A program made the position numbers and the translations under genes. The notes beneath the pieces are model-generated. The model was not told the origin of the DNA. It was given only the letters and a program-made list of their open reading frames with translations, and did no database searches. From Bacillota bacterium (GTDB lineage Bacteria; Bacillota; Clostridia; Lachnospirales; Lachnospiraceae): 40,500 nt of DNA. Below are positions 33,311 through 40,500 of this stretch, piece after piece; position 1 is the first letter of the stretch, and every line of letters begins with the position of its first letter. The DNA lies in assembly GCA_023420935.1 (NCBI GenBank), contig JAEZUR010000097.1, positions 1-40,500 on the forward strand. Reading direction: 5' to 3'.

Positions 33311-33366
33311 AATTATGGCAGAAGGATATGACAGTTGTAAAACAGCCATATCCTTCTGCCATAATT
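33311..33366. terminator. 20-bp perfect hairpin between recombinase-module genes
   Basis: Arms 33311-33330 and 33347-33366 are perfectly complementary over 20 bp with a 16-nt loop. On the minus strand it directly follows the stop of the 239-residue gene and is followed by TTCAATTTG, a poor T run. It may terminate that operon or serve as a recombinase or operator site. Confidence 0.55.
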
Positions 33367-33367
33367 A

Positions 33368-34087
33368 TTAATCATCCTTGTTTTTCGATAATATATCTGC
33401 CATATTAATGATATTAGTCTCCAATTTATTCTTAATTCCATCGTTGTTATTATTCCTGGAATGAATATAATCTAATATACTCATATCCGAATCAAATATA
33501 TTGTTTAACTCATCCATCATAATCTTATTTCCAACATTTTTAATTGAAATGACATCATCAAGAGAATTTGTGCAATATTGACTGTTATAAAACATCATAT
33601 AGATAGCTTCTTGATATTGCTTAATCAGTGTTCTTTGTCTTTGAATTTCTTTTTGCATCTGAATAAACATCTTTTCATTATTTACGTTACTGCTTCTTTC
33701 CTTTTTAAAAATGTTAATCATCCGGCGTTTTATTGTTTCGATATTATCTCTGTCATTATAAAAAATCAATTCTATATCTGAGGTGTCAATTTCATAGAGA
33801 TTACCCAATGGCATTATTTCTTTATGCTTTTTAAAAAAATCTATTCGTTCTTTTCCAAAGCTCGGTTTTCCTAAATATAATCCACTCCAAAAGTATGAAC
33901 CATAATCAGTAAATGCTTTACCTTTATAATTCTGAACTTTTTTCTTTATTAGCAATTTGTTAAACTGATTGACTGAATTATATGAAAGCTTTGATATATC
34001 ACCATCAACACTTTTAAGCTTTTTCTCAATAATCTCGTTTACCTCATCTACATCATATTCAATTTGTGGTCTTCCAACTCTACTCAT
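33368..34087 (-). CDS. Coiled-coil protein coupled to a tyrosine recombinase, unknown
   Basis: 239 residues, family not recognised. It starts MSRVGRPQIEYDVDEVNEIIEKK, a GRP motif and helix reminiscent of DNA-binding N-termini; a central region has Tyr/Trp-rich TDYGSYFWSGLYLGKPSFGKERIDFF; residues about 130-165 form a coiled coil (NNEKMFIQMQKEIQRQRTLI). The start overlaps the recombinase stop as ATGA (34087-34084), so the two are translationally coupled and probably work together, perhaps as an accessory recombination factor. Confidence 0.7.
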   Translation of the reverse strand: MSRVGRPQIEYDVDEVNEIIEKKLKSVDGDISKLSYNSVNQFNKLLIKKKVQNYKGKAFTDYGSYFWSGLYLGKPSFGKERIDFFKKHKEIMPLGNLYEIDTSDIELIFYNDRDNIETIKRRMINIFKKERSSNVNNEKMFIQMQKEIQRQRTLIKQYQEAIYMMFYNSQYCTNSLDDVISIKNVGNKIMMDELNNIFDSDMSILDYIHSRNNNNDGIKNKLETNIINMADILSKNKDD

Positions 34088-35598
34088 TTACGCGCCTCCT
34101 CACTAAAATTAAGAAATAGTGCTTCTTTAACCATTTCTCTTCTACCAGCAAGAGATGCTATCCTTTTCATTAATTCTTTATATTTCATATAGTGTTCTTC
34201 TGGAAGAATTAGATTTTTATTTATTAGCTCTATTGATGCCTTTCTAAATATCATGGCCAGCATCTGCTTACTATTATTAATTTCTTTATTCAAGGTGTTT
34301 TTATAATACTTAATAAGAAATTCAGCGGATTTATTGAAATTTTCATTGGTAGGTCTGCACCACCAATGACTACAGAAGAAACAGAGATCGTCTTCACATT
34401 CGCATAATCGGGATTTACAATAACCAATCCCCATATCGTCAGGATAAGCATTCTCAATAGTGTTATCCGCTTTCGGCATAGATAAAATAATATCTTTAAG
34501 CTTCCTGTTATCAAATTCAAATTTAAAATCTATATTATTTGAATACTTATAAGCCTCGGAATCCATATACATATCAACATGATACACATATGAGTTTAAT
34601 GAATTTATTGATGTATGTCCGCCTATCATAGCAATATCAATTGGATTTATGTTTTGTAAAAACAATGAGGAGAAAGCTAGATGACGAGTATCTCCGCATT
34701 TCAATCTAATATACTTTGAATTTTCATTATTTATATAATCTATATAATAATCATAAAAAAGATTAATTAATTGATTCATATCAGTGGCTTCTAAACGGTT
34801 ATATTTCTGGTATTCTCTATTAAATAACATGTTCTTACCTTTAAAGAAATCATTATACTGACATAATTCAAGAACAGCCTCCCTGATACATTTAATAGAA
34901 AATAATGATTTTGAGTCTACATCTTCCGATATATTATCCAGATATCCACTTATAAGTTTATATGTAATACTATCTATACATAGTTTTTTTAAAATAGGAA
35001 CATCATTTTTCTTGATTAATCCAGCTTTAATACGGTTGACTCTAAGGTAATAACGTTGATCCATCTCAAAGATACAATTTCGATCCAGCATAAAAGTTAT
35101 CTCAGACGGGCGTATTGGAATTATTACAGATACGTGCCACCATACCCGCAAAGAATAAAACAATTTGATAAGATTTTCATCCTTTTCATTATCCACAAAT
35201 TTATGTATATAGTACTGAAACATAGCTATATCTCTGTTAGGCGGTAGTTCCCGTATGCGCTTTATATGCAATTCCTTGCTAATATATATCCTGGATAATT
35301 TGCTACTGGATTTCAATAGATAACTGTTTGTATTGTCTATAAAATTATTTTCGATAATAAAATCAAGAAACTCTATTGGCATATACAAAAAGTTATTCTC
35401 TTTTCTATTTACTATCTGGATAATCTCGGAATCACTCATCTTATCAATATTCTTGAATGAATTGGAGGCAATATATAACGCAATTATTATCTTTAAATAT
35501 TCATTTGCAGTTGTAACTGCATAATCATCCAATAACATGCCAACGATAAATTCCTTAATTAAGTACTGGTCATATTCATTACTAAAAGGAGATTTCAT
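34084..35598 (-). CDS. Tyrosine recombinase/integrase with C-terminal Cys cluster
   Basis: 504 residues from ATG 35598 (a longer frame starts at 35658 but overlaps the remains of a lipoprotein gene). Catalytic residues are seen in order: R163 (PIRPSEI), K191 (NRIKAG), R305 (GDTRHLAFSSLF), H328 (IGGHTSINS) and Y337 (NSYVYH). The His of the HxxR motif is Gly302. After the catalytic domain comes a Cys-rich segment, residues 394-414 (C394, C399, C401, C406, C409, C414 with H411), likely a zinc-binding module. An N-terminal SAM-like core-binding region spans about 20-110. AT-rich, accessory DNA. Confidence 0.85.
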   Translation of the reverse strand: MKSPFSNEYDQYLIKEFIVGMLLDDYAVTTANEYLKIIIALYIASNSFKNIDKMSDSEIIQIVNRKENNFLYMPIEFLDFIIENNFIDNTNSYLLKSSSKLSRIYISKELHIKRIRELPPNRDIAMFQYYIHKFVDNEKDENLIKLFYSLRVWWHVSVIIPIRPSEITFMLDRNCIFEMDQRYYLRVNRIKAGLIKKNDVPILKKLCIDSITYKLISGYLDNISEDVDSKSLFSIKCIREAVLELCQYNDFFKGKNMLFNREYQKYNRLEATDMNQLINLFYDYYIDYINNENSKYIRLKCGDTRHLAFSSLFLQNINPIDIAMIGGHTSINSLNSYVYHVDMYMDSEAYKYSNNIDFKFEFDNRKLKDIILSMPKADNTIENAYPDDMGIGYCKSRLCECEDDLCFFCSHWWCRPTNENFNKSAEFLIKYYKNTLNKEINNSKQMLAMIFRKASIELINKNLILPEEHYMKYKELMKRIASLAGRREMVKEALFLNFSEEARK

Positions 35599-35863
35599 TA
35601 TTTGATAAATCCACAATTTCAGGGTATTTAATTTCAATATCTCCCTTTTTATATACATTATCTATAATTTTATATGATACGGTATCAGCATTATTATTTT
35701 TGTTGCTATTTTTGTTGCCATTTACATTAGAACTACTAGCACTAAGTTCTAATGATGAATCATTAAGATTCACGTTACCATTACTGGCACCTATCTTATT
35801 ACATGAAATAATCAATAATGATAGAATCAATAATACTAATATAATTAATTTTTTACGTAACAT
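35582..35863 (-). pseudogene. Truncated lipoprotein gene, likely RsiV/DUF3298-like, at the edge of the recombinase module
   Basis: 93 codons: lipoprotein signal with lipobox LIISC (MLRKKLIILVLLILSLLIISC), an Asn/Ser-rich linker, then YKIIDNVYKKGDIEIKYPEIVDLSNN, which resembles the first strands of DUF3298/RsiV-type extracellular domains. The frame then ends at 35582 inside the recombinase gene, so about 200 residues appear to be missing. ATG 35863 has GGGGGA upstream. The rest was not found on the far side of the module in this window. Confidence 0.55.
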
Positions 35864-36455
35864 TATTTCTTCCCCCATACAATCGGTTGTTATTTAGAAA
35901 ATAAAAATTTCATTTATTTAAAATTTTACTCACATCATTATAACAATCCTGCCTTTCATTCCATTCTCTAGCCTCATATTTGACATCTTTGAATTTGGGA
36001 CCCAAATTTACGCAATTTGATATTTGTTTAAAAGTTAAACTAACTTTAATATTATAAAAATTAACCCATATTATGTCAATTACAATATGTATATTTATGT
36101 CATAATTTATTACTATTTTACATTTTTGTGAATAATTAATTCTATAATGTAACCCCATTCCCAATAGATAATGCATATGTAAAATGAAAAACTAACTTCC
36201 AGTTGTGCCCTAATTAAGCTATGGGAATTTACTATTTCATTCAACGTAGATAATGCATACTTGTAAACAGAGTAAACTGTTAATAACAAGGTGTCTATAG
36301 AAGTACAGCCAGACAGTTTATAACATACTGTCTGGCCGTACTTACCATCGTTTTAACATTTCAATAATACTCGTTCTATACCTACTTTCAGCGATTTTCT
36401 ATTGTCAGTATTTGAAATATACAGACAAATTAACTTCAAATAAATTACGACCCAA
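35864..36455. other. 590-bp AT-rich intergenic region with hairpin, repeats and a possible gene remnant
   Basis: No convincing complete gene. A minus-strand open frame ends at 35910 and its last 35 codons (GPKFKDVKYEAREWNERQDC and on) look protein-like, but no ribosome site is seen, so it may be a remnant. A 13-bp direct repeat TAGATAATGCATA lies at 36165-36177 and 36247-36259. A 17-bp hairpin lies at 36301-36343. Confidence 0.5.
36301..36343. repeat. Long inverted repeat in intergenic DNA
   Basis: Arms 36301-36317 and 36327-36343 pair over 17 bp with one mismatch and a 9-nt loop. GC-rich relative to surroundings, no T run on either strand, so a mobile-element end or RNA structure is as likely as a terminator. 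Confidence 0.5.
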
Positions 36456-37466
36456 TTAGCGGTTTTCATTATTAAAAAAAGCGTTCGCTGCAGCATAGCC
36501 CTGATTGTATAACAACCGATAGGTATCATCATTTGCTTTTATATTAAAATCAAGCGGAGAAATATCATAAGTATCAATTAAAATAGACCGCTGTTTATTG
36601 AAAGGATTACTCTCATAGATTTGCTGCTGAATATACGTGGATAAGTTCATAAGGCATTCCATATATGCAAGAAGATTATCTATCGATGTATAGTTCAAAT
36701 TACTCTTAAACCGTATGCCAAGTGTATTCATATTGGTACCGTAATAAAGATAGGGATTATATTTTGGTGAGTCAAACAAACTAAGAGGGTAATTCATCAT
36801 TGCGCCGCCATCACAAAATACATTAGTCATAGAATTATCGGTTACCTTACGATCGTTTGTTATGACTGCTTCAAAGAAAAGTGGGATGGACATGGATATC
36901 CTTACTGCTTCAGCTACCTCCATCATTGGGGTAGTCTCATAGGAAAAGATACTGGAGTTTTTCATAGACAGATTAGTACCAACAATATATAGATCCAAAA
37001 AGGGACGGTTGTTTTTATGTAAGGAATCATTTTTGAAATCAGCGAAGGTATAAGGTGGTTGCTTCTTCGCAGAAATAAACTGTTCAGAAATTACATCACG
37101 AATCCAATCATAAAAATAGTTGGTTGAATACCATCCATATTTCGTCATCAATCTGATCATGCAGCTCATATCTCCGAAAAGTTCATCCATGGTCTTCTTT
37201 ACATCCTCTGGAATATAATCAAGATTATCCAATACGCTCTTTGAAGGTATCTTACTGTAATCCAGAGTCTCTGTAATCGAAATTATTTCTTCAAACGATA
37301 GATTAAAGCTTGTTATACATGATGTAATCGCACCAGCAGATGTTCCCGCAATTCGTTTTATATTTTTCATCCATCCATAACGGATCAGATAATCCAAGAC
37401 TCCCAAATAAGAGATTCCTAATATTCCACCACCCTCAAATACTAAATTGCTAATTTGTCTTATCAT
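36456..37466 (-). CDS. Patatin-like phospholipase
   Basis: 336 residues. Oxyanion loop FEGGGILG (12-17), nucleophile elbow GTSAG with Ser43, and the catalytic Asp219 in FCDGG form the patatin Ser-Asp dyad. Hydrolyses acyl ester bonds of lipids; substrate unknown. ATG 37466 follows AGGGTGG with proper spacing; the frame is open to 37565 but the 33 extra residues do not fit. No signal peptide, so probably cytoplasmic or membrane-peripheral. Confidence 0.9.
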   Translation of the reverse strand: MIRQISNLVFEGGGILGISYLGVLDYLIRYGWMKNIKRIAGTSAGAITSCITSFNLSFEEIISITETLDYSKIPSKSVLDNLDYIPEDVKKTMDELFGDMSCMIRLMTKYGWYSTNYFYDWIRDVISEQFISAKKQPPYTFADFKNDSLHKNNRPFLDLYIVGTNLSMKNSSIFSYETTPMMEVAEAVRISMSIPLFFEAVITNDRKVTDNSMTNVFCDGGAMMNYPLSLFDSPKYNPYLYYGTNMNTLGIRFKSNLNYTSIDNLLAYMECLMNLSTYIQQQIYESNPFNKQRSILIDTYDISPLDFNIKANDDTYRLLYNQGYAAANAFFNNENR

Positions 37467-37736
37467 ACTACCACCCTGCTTCGTTGGATTATTAGATTGT
37501 ATGCATAGTCGATTAACAGTATAACAGGCACTTGTGGATTTATTAATAGAAATAGAGATTCCCAATAAAACTATAAATACGATAGGTAATTGGGAAGGAT
37601 TTCTTCCTATTCAGGCAATGTCTTTCTGACATTTACTTGTGTTATATGAAAATAATCTTTCTCATCCAAAGTGTACCACAAATTGTATGCTACCGGCTTT
37701 CATACCATCTCCATCTCAATATACCAGCAAATTTTC

Positions 37737-38354
37737 TCAGAATCCATAATTTCCTTCGATAAAAATAACCTTAATCCTATCCTTTTCAAACTGTCCGGTA
37801 ATTAAAACAAAGTCATTACAGATTCTCTCTGTATGATGACAATTAATACATTTATCTAATTTGGTACATGGGGTGGCTTTACTGAGTCTTTTTGCATCCA
37901 TAGGCGCGGCAATCTGTCGTGTACGATCGATAGCTTCCTCAACAGATGCTACAATCTTGTTCGTTCCAACAACTGCAATAACTTGCTTTGGCCCGTATAA
38001 AATGGGAGCAACTCTACTACCATTCCCATCAATATTAAATAGGCTCCCATCAGTAGTAACGGCATTGATTCCCGTTATAAAGGTATCTGCTCGAAAATTC
38101 TGAAGATATATTTCTCTCTTTTCTTCATGGTGCAATCCTGGCTTATGCTTATCTAAAAAATTGTAGTCATGACTTTGCATAAATGCAAATACACCAGTTT
38201 GTTCCAATGTAACAGAATCCCCGCACCCCACTGTCTCACCTTTCTGAACGAAAGACTCAATAGTTTCATGTAATTCTGCGATTGAATGTACATAATATCC
38301 AGCTATATTGTTTCTATTTAGATTAAGTATTGTTTTTTGAACTACATCATTCAT
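37737..38354 (-). CDS. LUD-domain protein (lactate-utilisation type)
   Basis: 205 residues of the LUD domain family (LutC/YkgG-like): GETVGCGDSVTLEQTGVFAFM, ADTFITGINAVTTDGSLFNIDGNGSRVAPILYGPKQVIAVVGTNKIV and a Cys-containing tail CTKLDKCINCHHTERIC. The stand-alone architecture lacks LutA and LutB neighbours, so lactate oxidation is not implied. The tail cysteines might bind metal. ATG 38354 is preceded by AGGAGC. Confidence 0.88.
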   Translation of the reverse strand: MNDVVQKTILNLNRNNIAGYYVHSIAELHETIESFVQKGETVGCGDSVTLEQTGVFAFMQSHDYNFLDKHKPGLHHEEKREIYLQNFRADTFITGINAVTTDGSLFNIDGNGSRVAPILYGPKQVIAVVGTNKIVASVEEAIDRTRQIAAPMDAKRLSKATPCTKLDKCINCHHTERICNDFVLITGQFEKDRIKVIFIEGNYGF

Positions 38355-38451
38355 TGTTAATTGCTACTGCTCCTTTATAAATATCCATTTTTCTGTTTGT
38401 AATATATATAATATAACTTATACTATTCGTTAAGTAAATGATTAGTACAAC

Positions 38452-38922
38452 TTACTTTCTTGGTCTATTTGCTTCATAAATCTTCACATAATTATCAACA
38501 GATAGTTTGGAACATAACTCACCGATTAATTCCAAAGGAATTTTGTCTAAACGTCTAAATCTAATACAACTTTTTCCCATATCAAGCTTTCCGATATTCA
38601 AATCCTCATAAGATTTCTGAAACCAATCTAGCAGCGATCTATCAGTATAAATACCCATATGATATAATGCAATGTAGCCTTTCTGATTAGCTAATCCCAT
38701 AAAAGGAAGTGGCTCCTCAGAATTAACATGGTAGCCCATGGGATAGATTTCATGAGGTACCACATATCCAATCATTCCATATTGAATTATTTCTATGAAT
38801 TCTTGAGGTAGATTATTTAAAATTGTCCTTCTTAATGAATTTAAAGCGGATTGTCGCTCTAAAGGTTGATGTTTAATATAGTCGTCTGGAGTTGCGATTA
38901 AATCTTCTTTTTTATTATGCAT
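38452..38922 (-). CDS. DUF1801 family protein
   Basis: 156 residues with the DUF1801 (YdhG-like) pattern: ERQSALNSLRRTILNNLPQEFIEIIQYGMIGYVVP, LPFMGLANQKGYIALYHMG and GKSCIRFRRLDKIPLELI. Soluble alpha/beta protein of unknown role. The ATG has AGGAGAG upstream. Single gene with no operon partners visible. Confidence 0.85.
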   Translation of the reverse strand: MHNKKEDLIATPDDYIKHQPLERQSALNSLRRTILNNLPQEFIEIIQYGMIGYVVPHEIYPMGYHVNSEEPLPFMGLANQKGYIALYHMGIYTDRSLLDWFQKSYEDLNIGKLDMGKSCIRFRRLDKIPLELIGELCSKLSVDNYVKIYEANRPRK

Positions 38923-39070
38923 ACTCTCTCCTGTATTCTGTATGTACTCTATATCATACTATTTTTAGGAACATAACTTATCTCATATTATACTTTACAT
39001 AGATGTCGTTCAACACCATAAAAATGTTCATGCTACATTTTAATTTCGCCTACAGTTGTTATTCCTATTT

Positions 39071-39268
39071 CTATTTTGTTTTTAATGAAAGTCCATATTC
39101 TTCAAGAACAACTTTAAGGGTCTCTAATGCCTTGGGTCCTAGTCCGTGAAGTAATAGTAACTCATCTTCACTATACTGACTTAACTGCTCTAGTGACTTA
39201 ATTCCTGCATTTTTTAAAGCCCTATGTGCAGGCTGTCCAATTTTAATTGTGGATAAGTCTAGGTTCAT
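39071..39268 (-). CDS. Small helix-hairpin-helix protein, RNA polymerase alpha C-terminal-like
   Basis: 65 residues: IGQPAHRALKNAGIKSLEQLSQYSEDELLLLHGLGPKALETLKVVLEEYGLSL, a helix-hairpin-helix pair that resembles the C-terminal domain of the RNA polymerase alpha subunit. ATG 39268 has GGAGG 4 nt upstream; the ATG at 39313 lies before the ribosome site. Likely DNA-binding; role unknown. Confidence 0.82.
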   Translation of the reverse strand: MNLDLSTIKIGQPAHRALKNAGIKSLEQLSQYSEDELLLLHGLGPKALETLKVVLEEYGLSLKTK

Positions 39269-39439
39269 AAATCCTCCTCGTGTTTTTGGGTAAACTTTTC
39301 GCTCATTTTGCACTAACTTTAATCTTCACATGAATTTTATTCCTTTACGTGTCACATCTCTCTCAATAAATATAATGGGAACTCGGTTACTTCACAATTG
39401 CAAAAGAATACGAATTTTAAAAAATTATAAGCTTTATTT

Positions 39440-39946
39440 TCATATTCTTTTTTCAAATAAATAAAATAATCCTTTTCGCCAAGTTACTTCTCCAACTCTC
39501 TTATATCCAAGTTTCTCATACATTCTTAAAGCTATAAGGTTTAAAGAAAAAGCATCTAACCTAATAGTTTCAATAGCATTATTTCGTACATTTTTTTCAA
39601 TTAATTGCATAGTCATCCTACCGACGCCTTTACCTTGATAAACTGGATTAACACACAATCTATGAACTACATAAAAAGCAGATTCTTTATATTGCCAATC
39701 TCCATTCTTGTACTCTACATCACACTCTTGATTTAGTACAAATAAAGATGCAATCTGATTATCTATTTCCCCTACAAACATTTGATTATTTAAAATGTCT
39801 TTTAGTAATATTTCTTCATTTGGGTATATACAATCCCATTGATAGATACCATTATCATTCATGACTTCAATAGCTTTATTAAAAATATTTACAATTGCTT
39901 TCAAATCTTCAAGAGTTGCATTTCTCAATGTTATTTCGTTGTTCAT
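39440..39946 (-). CDS. GNAT N-acetyltransferase
   Basis: 168 residues: ITLRNATLEDLKAIVNIFNKA at the start, MFVGEIDNQIASLFVLNQ, HRLCVNPVYQGKGVGRMTMQLIE (acetyl-CoA loop), and FSLNLIALRMYEKLGYKRVGEVTWRKG. ATG 39946 with GGAGGAGC upstream is the start; the frame is open to 39976. Substrate unknown. Confidence 0.88.
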   Translation of the reverse strand: MNNEITLRNATLEDLKAIVNIFNKAIEVMNDNGIYQWDCIYPNEEILLKDILNNQMFVGEIDNQIASLFVLNQECDVEYKNGDWQYKESAFYVVHRLCVNPVYQGKGVGRMTMQLIEKNVRNNAIETIRLDAFSLNLIALRMYEKLGYKRVGEVTWRKGLFYLFEKRI

Positions 39947-40026
39947 GAGCTCCTCCGTTCTTAATAAAATAGTCAATACTTCGCTATCGACAACAATGAC
40001 GAAACTATCCTCATAGAAAGTATCCC

Positions 40027-40461
40027 CTATTCAATCACAATCTTAAATCGACATTGTTCTGCTCCTCCAAGAACAGTTTCAATAGTTTCAACTTTTATAT
40101 TTTTGAATGGCATCAATTCGTGTAATATATAAATGATACTCTGTCTCGAACACTCACAATGTCCTGATGTTTTGCAGATTCCCTCATCAACCAGGTAACA
40201 TAAGCATCTGGGATATCCCAGTTCATAGATATGCCCTTTTTCAATAACCTTCCGGAAATAGTAGTCAGTTCGAGCATACTTTTCGTAGACTAAATCCATA
40301 TCTCTATTACATTCTTCGAAGCGTTTTTTCTCCTCTTGTAAAACACCTTCCTTAACACAATTCACTGCGCAAGGATAATATATTTTTTCTCTGCAATTAT
40401 GTGGTATGTTTTCTATACTTTCTTCCAATATTCTAAAATAAGCTTTACTTGCTTCAGTCAT
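40027..40461 (-). CDS. Cysteine-rich protein, possibly DUF6144-like
   Basis: 144 residues with YPCAVNCVKEG near 30, PRCLCYLVDEG, HCECSRQSIIYILHEL and a terminal VETVLGGAEQCRFKIVIE. The pattern of Cys in PRCxC and HCECS and the TVLGGAxxCRF end is shared by a family of small bacterial proteins that I place tentatively in DUF6144. Ten cysteines suggest metal or cofactor binding. GGCGGGAA is the ribosome site. Function unknown. Confidence 0.6.
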   Translation of the reverse strand: MTEASKAYFRILEESIENIPHNCREKIYYPCAVNCVKEGVLQEEKKRFEECNRDMDLVYEKYARTDYYFRKVIEKGHIYELGYPRCLCYLVDEGICKTSGHCECSRQSIIYILHELMPFKNIKVETIETVLGGAEQCRFKIVIE

Positions 40462-40500
40462 ATTCCCGCCCTCAAAATTTTCGTTGTTTTTTGTGATATT

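Noticed and set aside
35598..35658. ATG at 35658 as the start of the tyrosine recombinase
   Set aside because: The extra 20 residues are read from DNA that encodes the conserved strand of the truncated lipoprotein in another frame, and no well-placed ribosome site precedes it; ATG 35598 is preferred but not proven.

Overview
The window looks like a chromosomal segment of a low-GC, spore-forming Clostridia bacterium, most likely a Lachnospiraceae (Lachnoclostridium/Clostridium phytofermentans type). This is inferred from AT-rich DNA, AGGAGG ribosome sites with frequent TTG starts, coexistence of MinCDE, DivIVA and SepF, a DUF4317 protein, a SleL/YaaH-like LysM protein and a GH43 xylosidase-like enzyme with an AraC regulator. 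No rRNA, tRNA or CRISPR array was seen.

Region 1 (1-16.7 kb) is core housekeeping on the + strand. A 5'-truncated PBP2 is followed by minC, minD, minE, rodA/ftsW-type SEDS, mgsA and a lipoprotein D-Ala-D-Ala carboxypeptidase: an elongation and division-site operon ending in a terminator near 6.5 kb. After a P-loop protein and a DUF378 protein come a HlyD-like membrane protein, yggS, sepF, yggT, ylmH and divIVA (division cluster), then aroB, lspA and rluD. A BlaI-like repressor with a promoter covered by an inverted repeat, two small hydrophilic genes (one an array of 14-residue repeats) and ndk follow.

Region 2 (16.7-28.4 kb) is mixed: a toroid (terpenoid-cyclase-like) protein, a small HTH regulator with a palindrome-rich promoter, a divergent AraC/GH43 pair, DUF4317, a stand-alone RsmH, a LysM-GH18 protein lacking the catalytic acidic motif, a double-GNAT protein behind a possible leader peptide and alternative hairpins, an aldo/keto reductase and a 2H phosphoesterase.

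Region 3 (28.4-40.5 kb) is accessory in character. It holds a flavoprotein, an AraC pseudogene with an amber codon and a frameshift, several GNAT enzymes and small proteins. On the minus strand is an AT-rich recombinase module: a tyrosine recombinase with a cysteine cluster, a coiled-coil partner in ATGA overlap, a 20-bp hairpin, and a resolvase-like protein that has lost the catalytic serine and arginines. It abuts a truncated lipoprotein gene, so it looks inserted. A patatin, LUD protein, DUF1801 protein, HhH protein, GNAT and cysteine-rich protein close the window.

Best candidates for something undescribed are the recombinase module, the GNAT leader, and the autoregulated small HTH gene.
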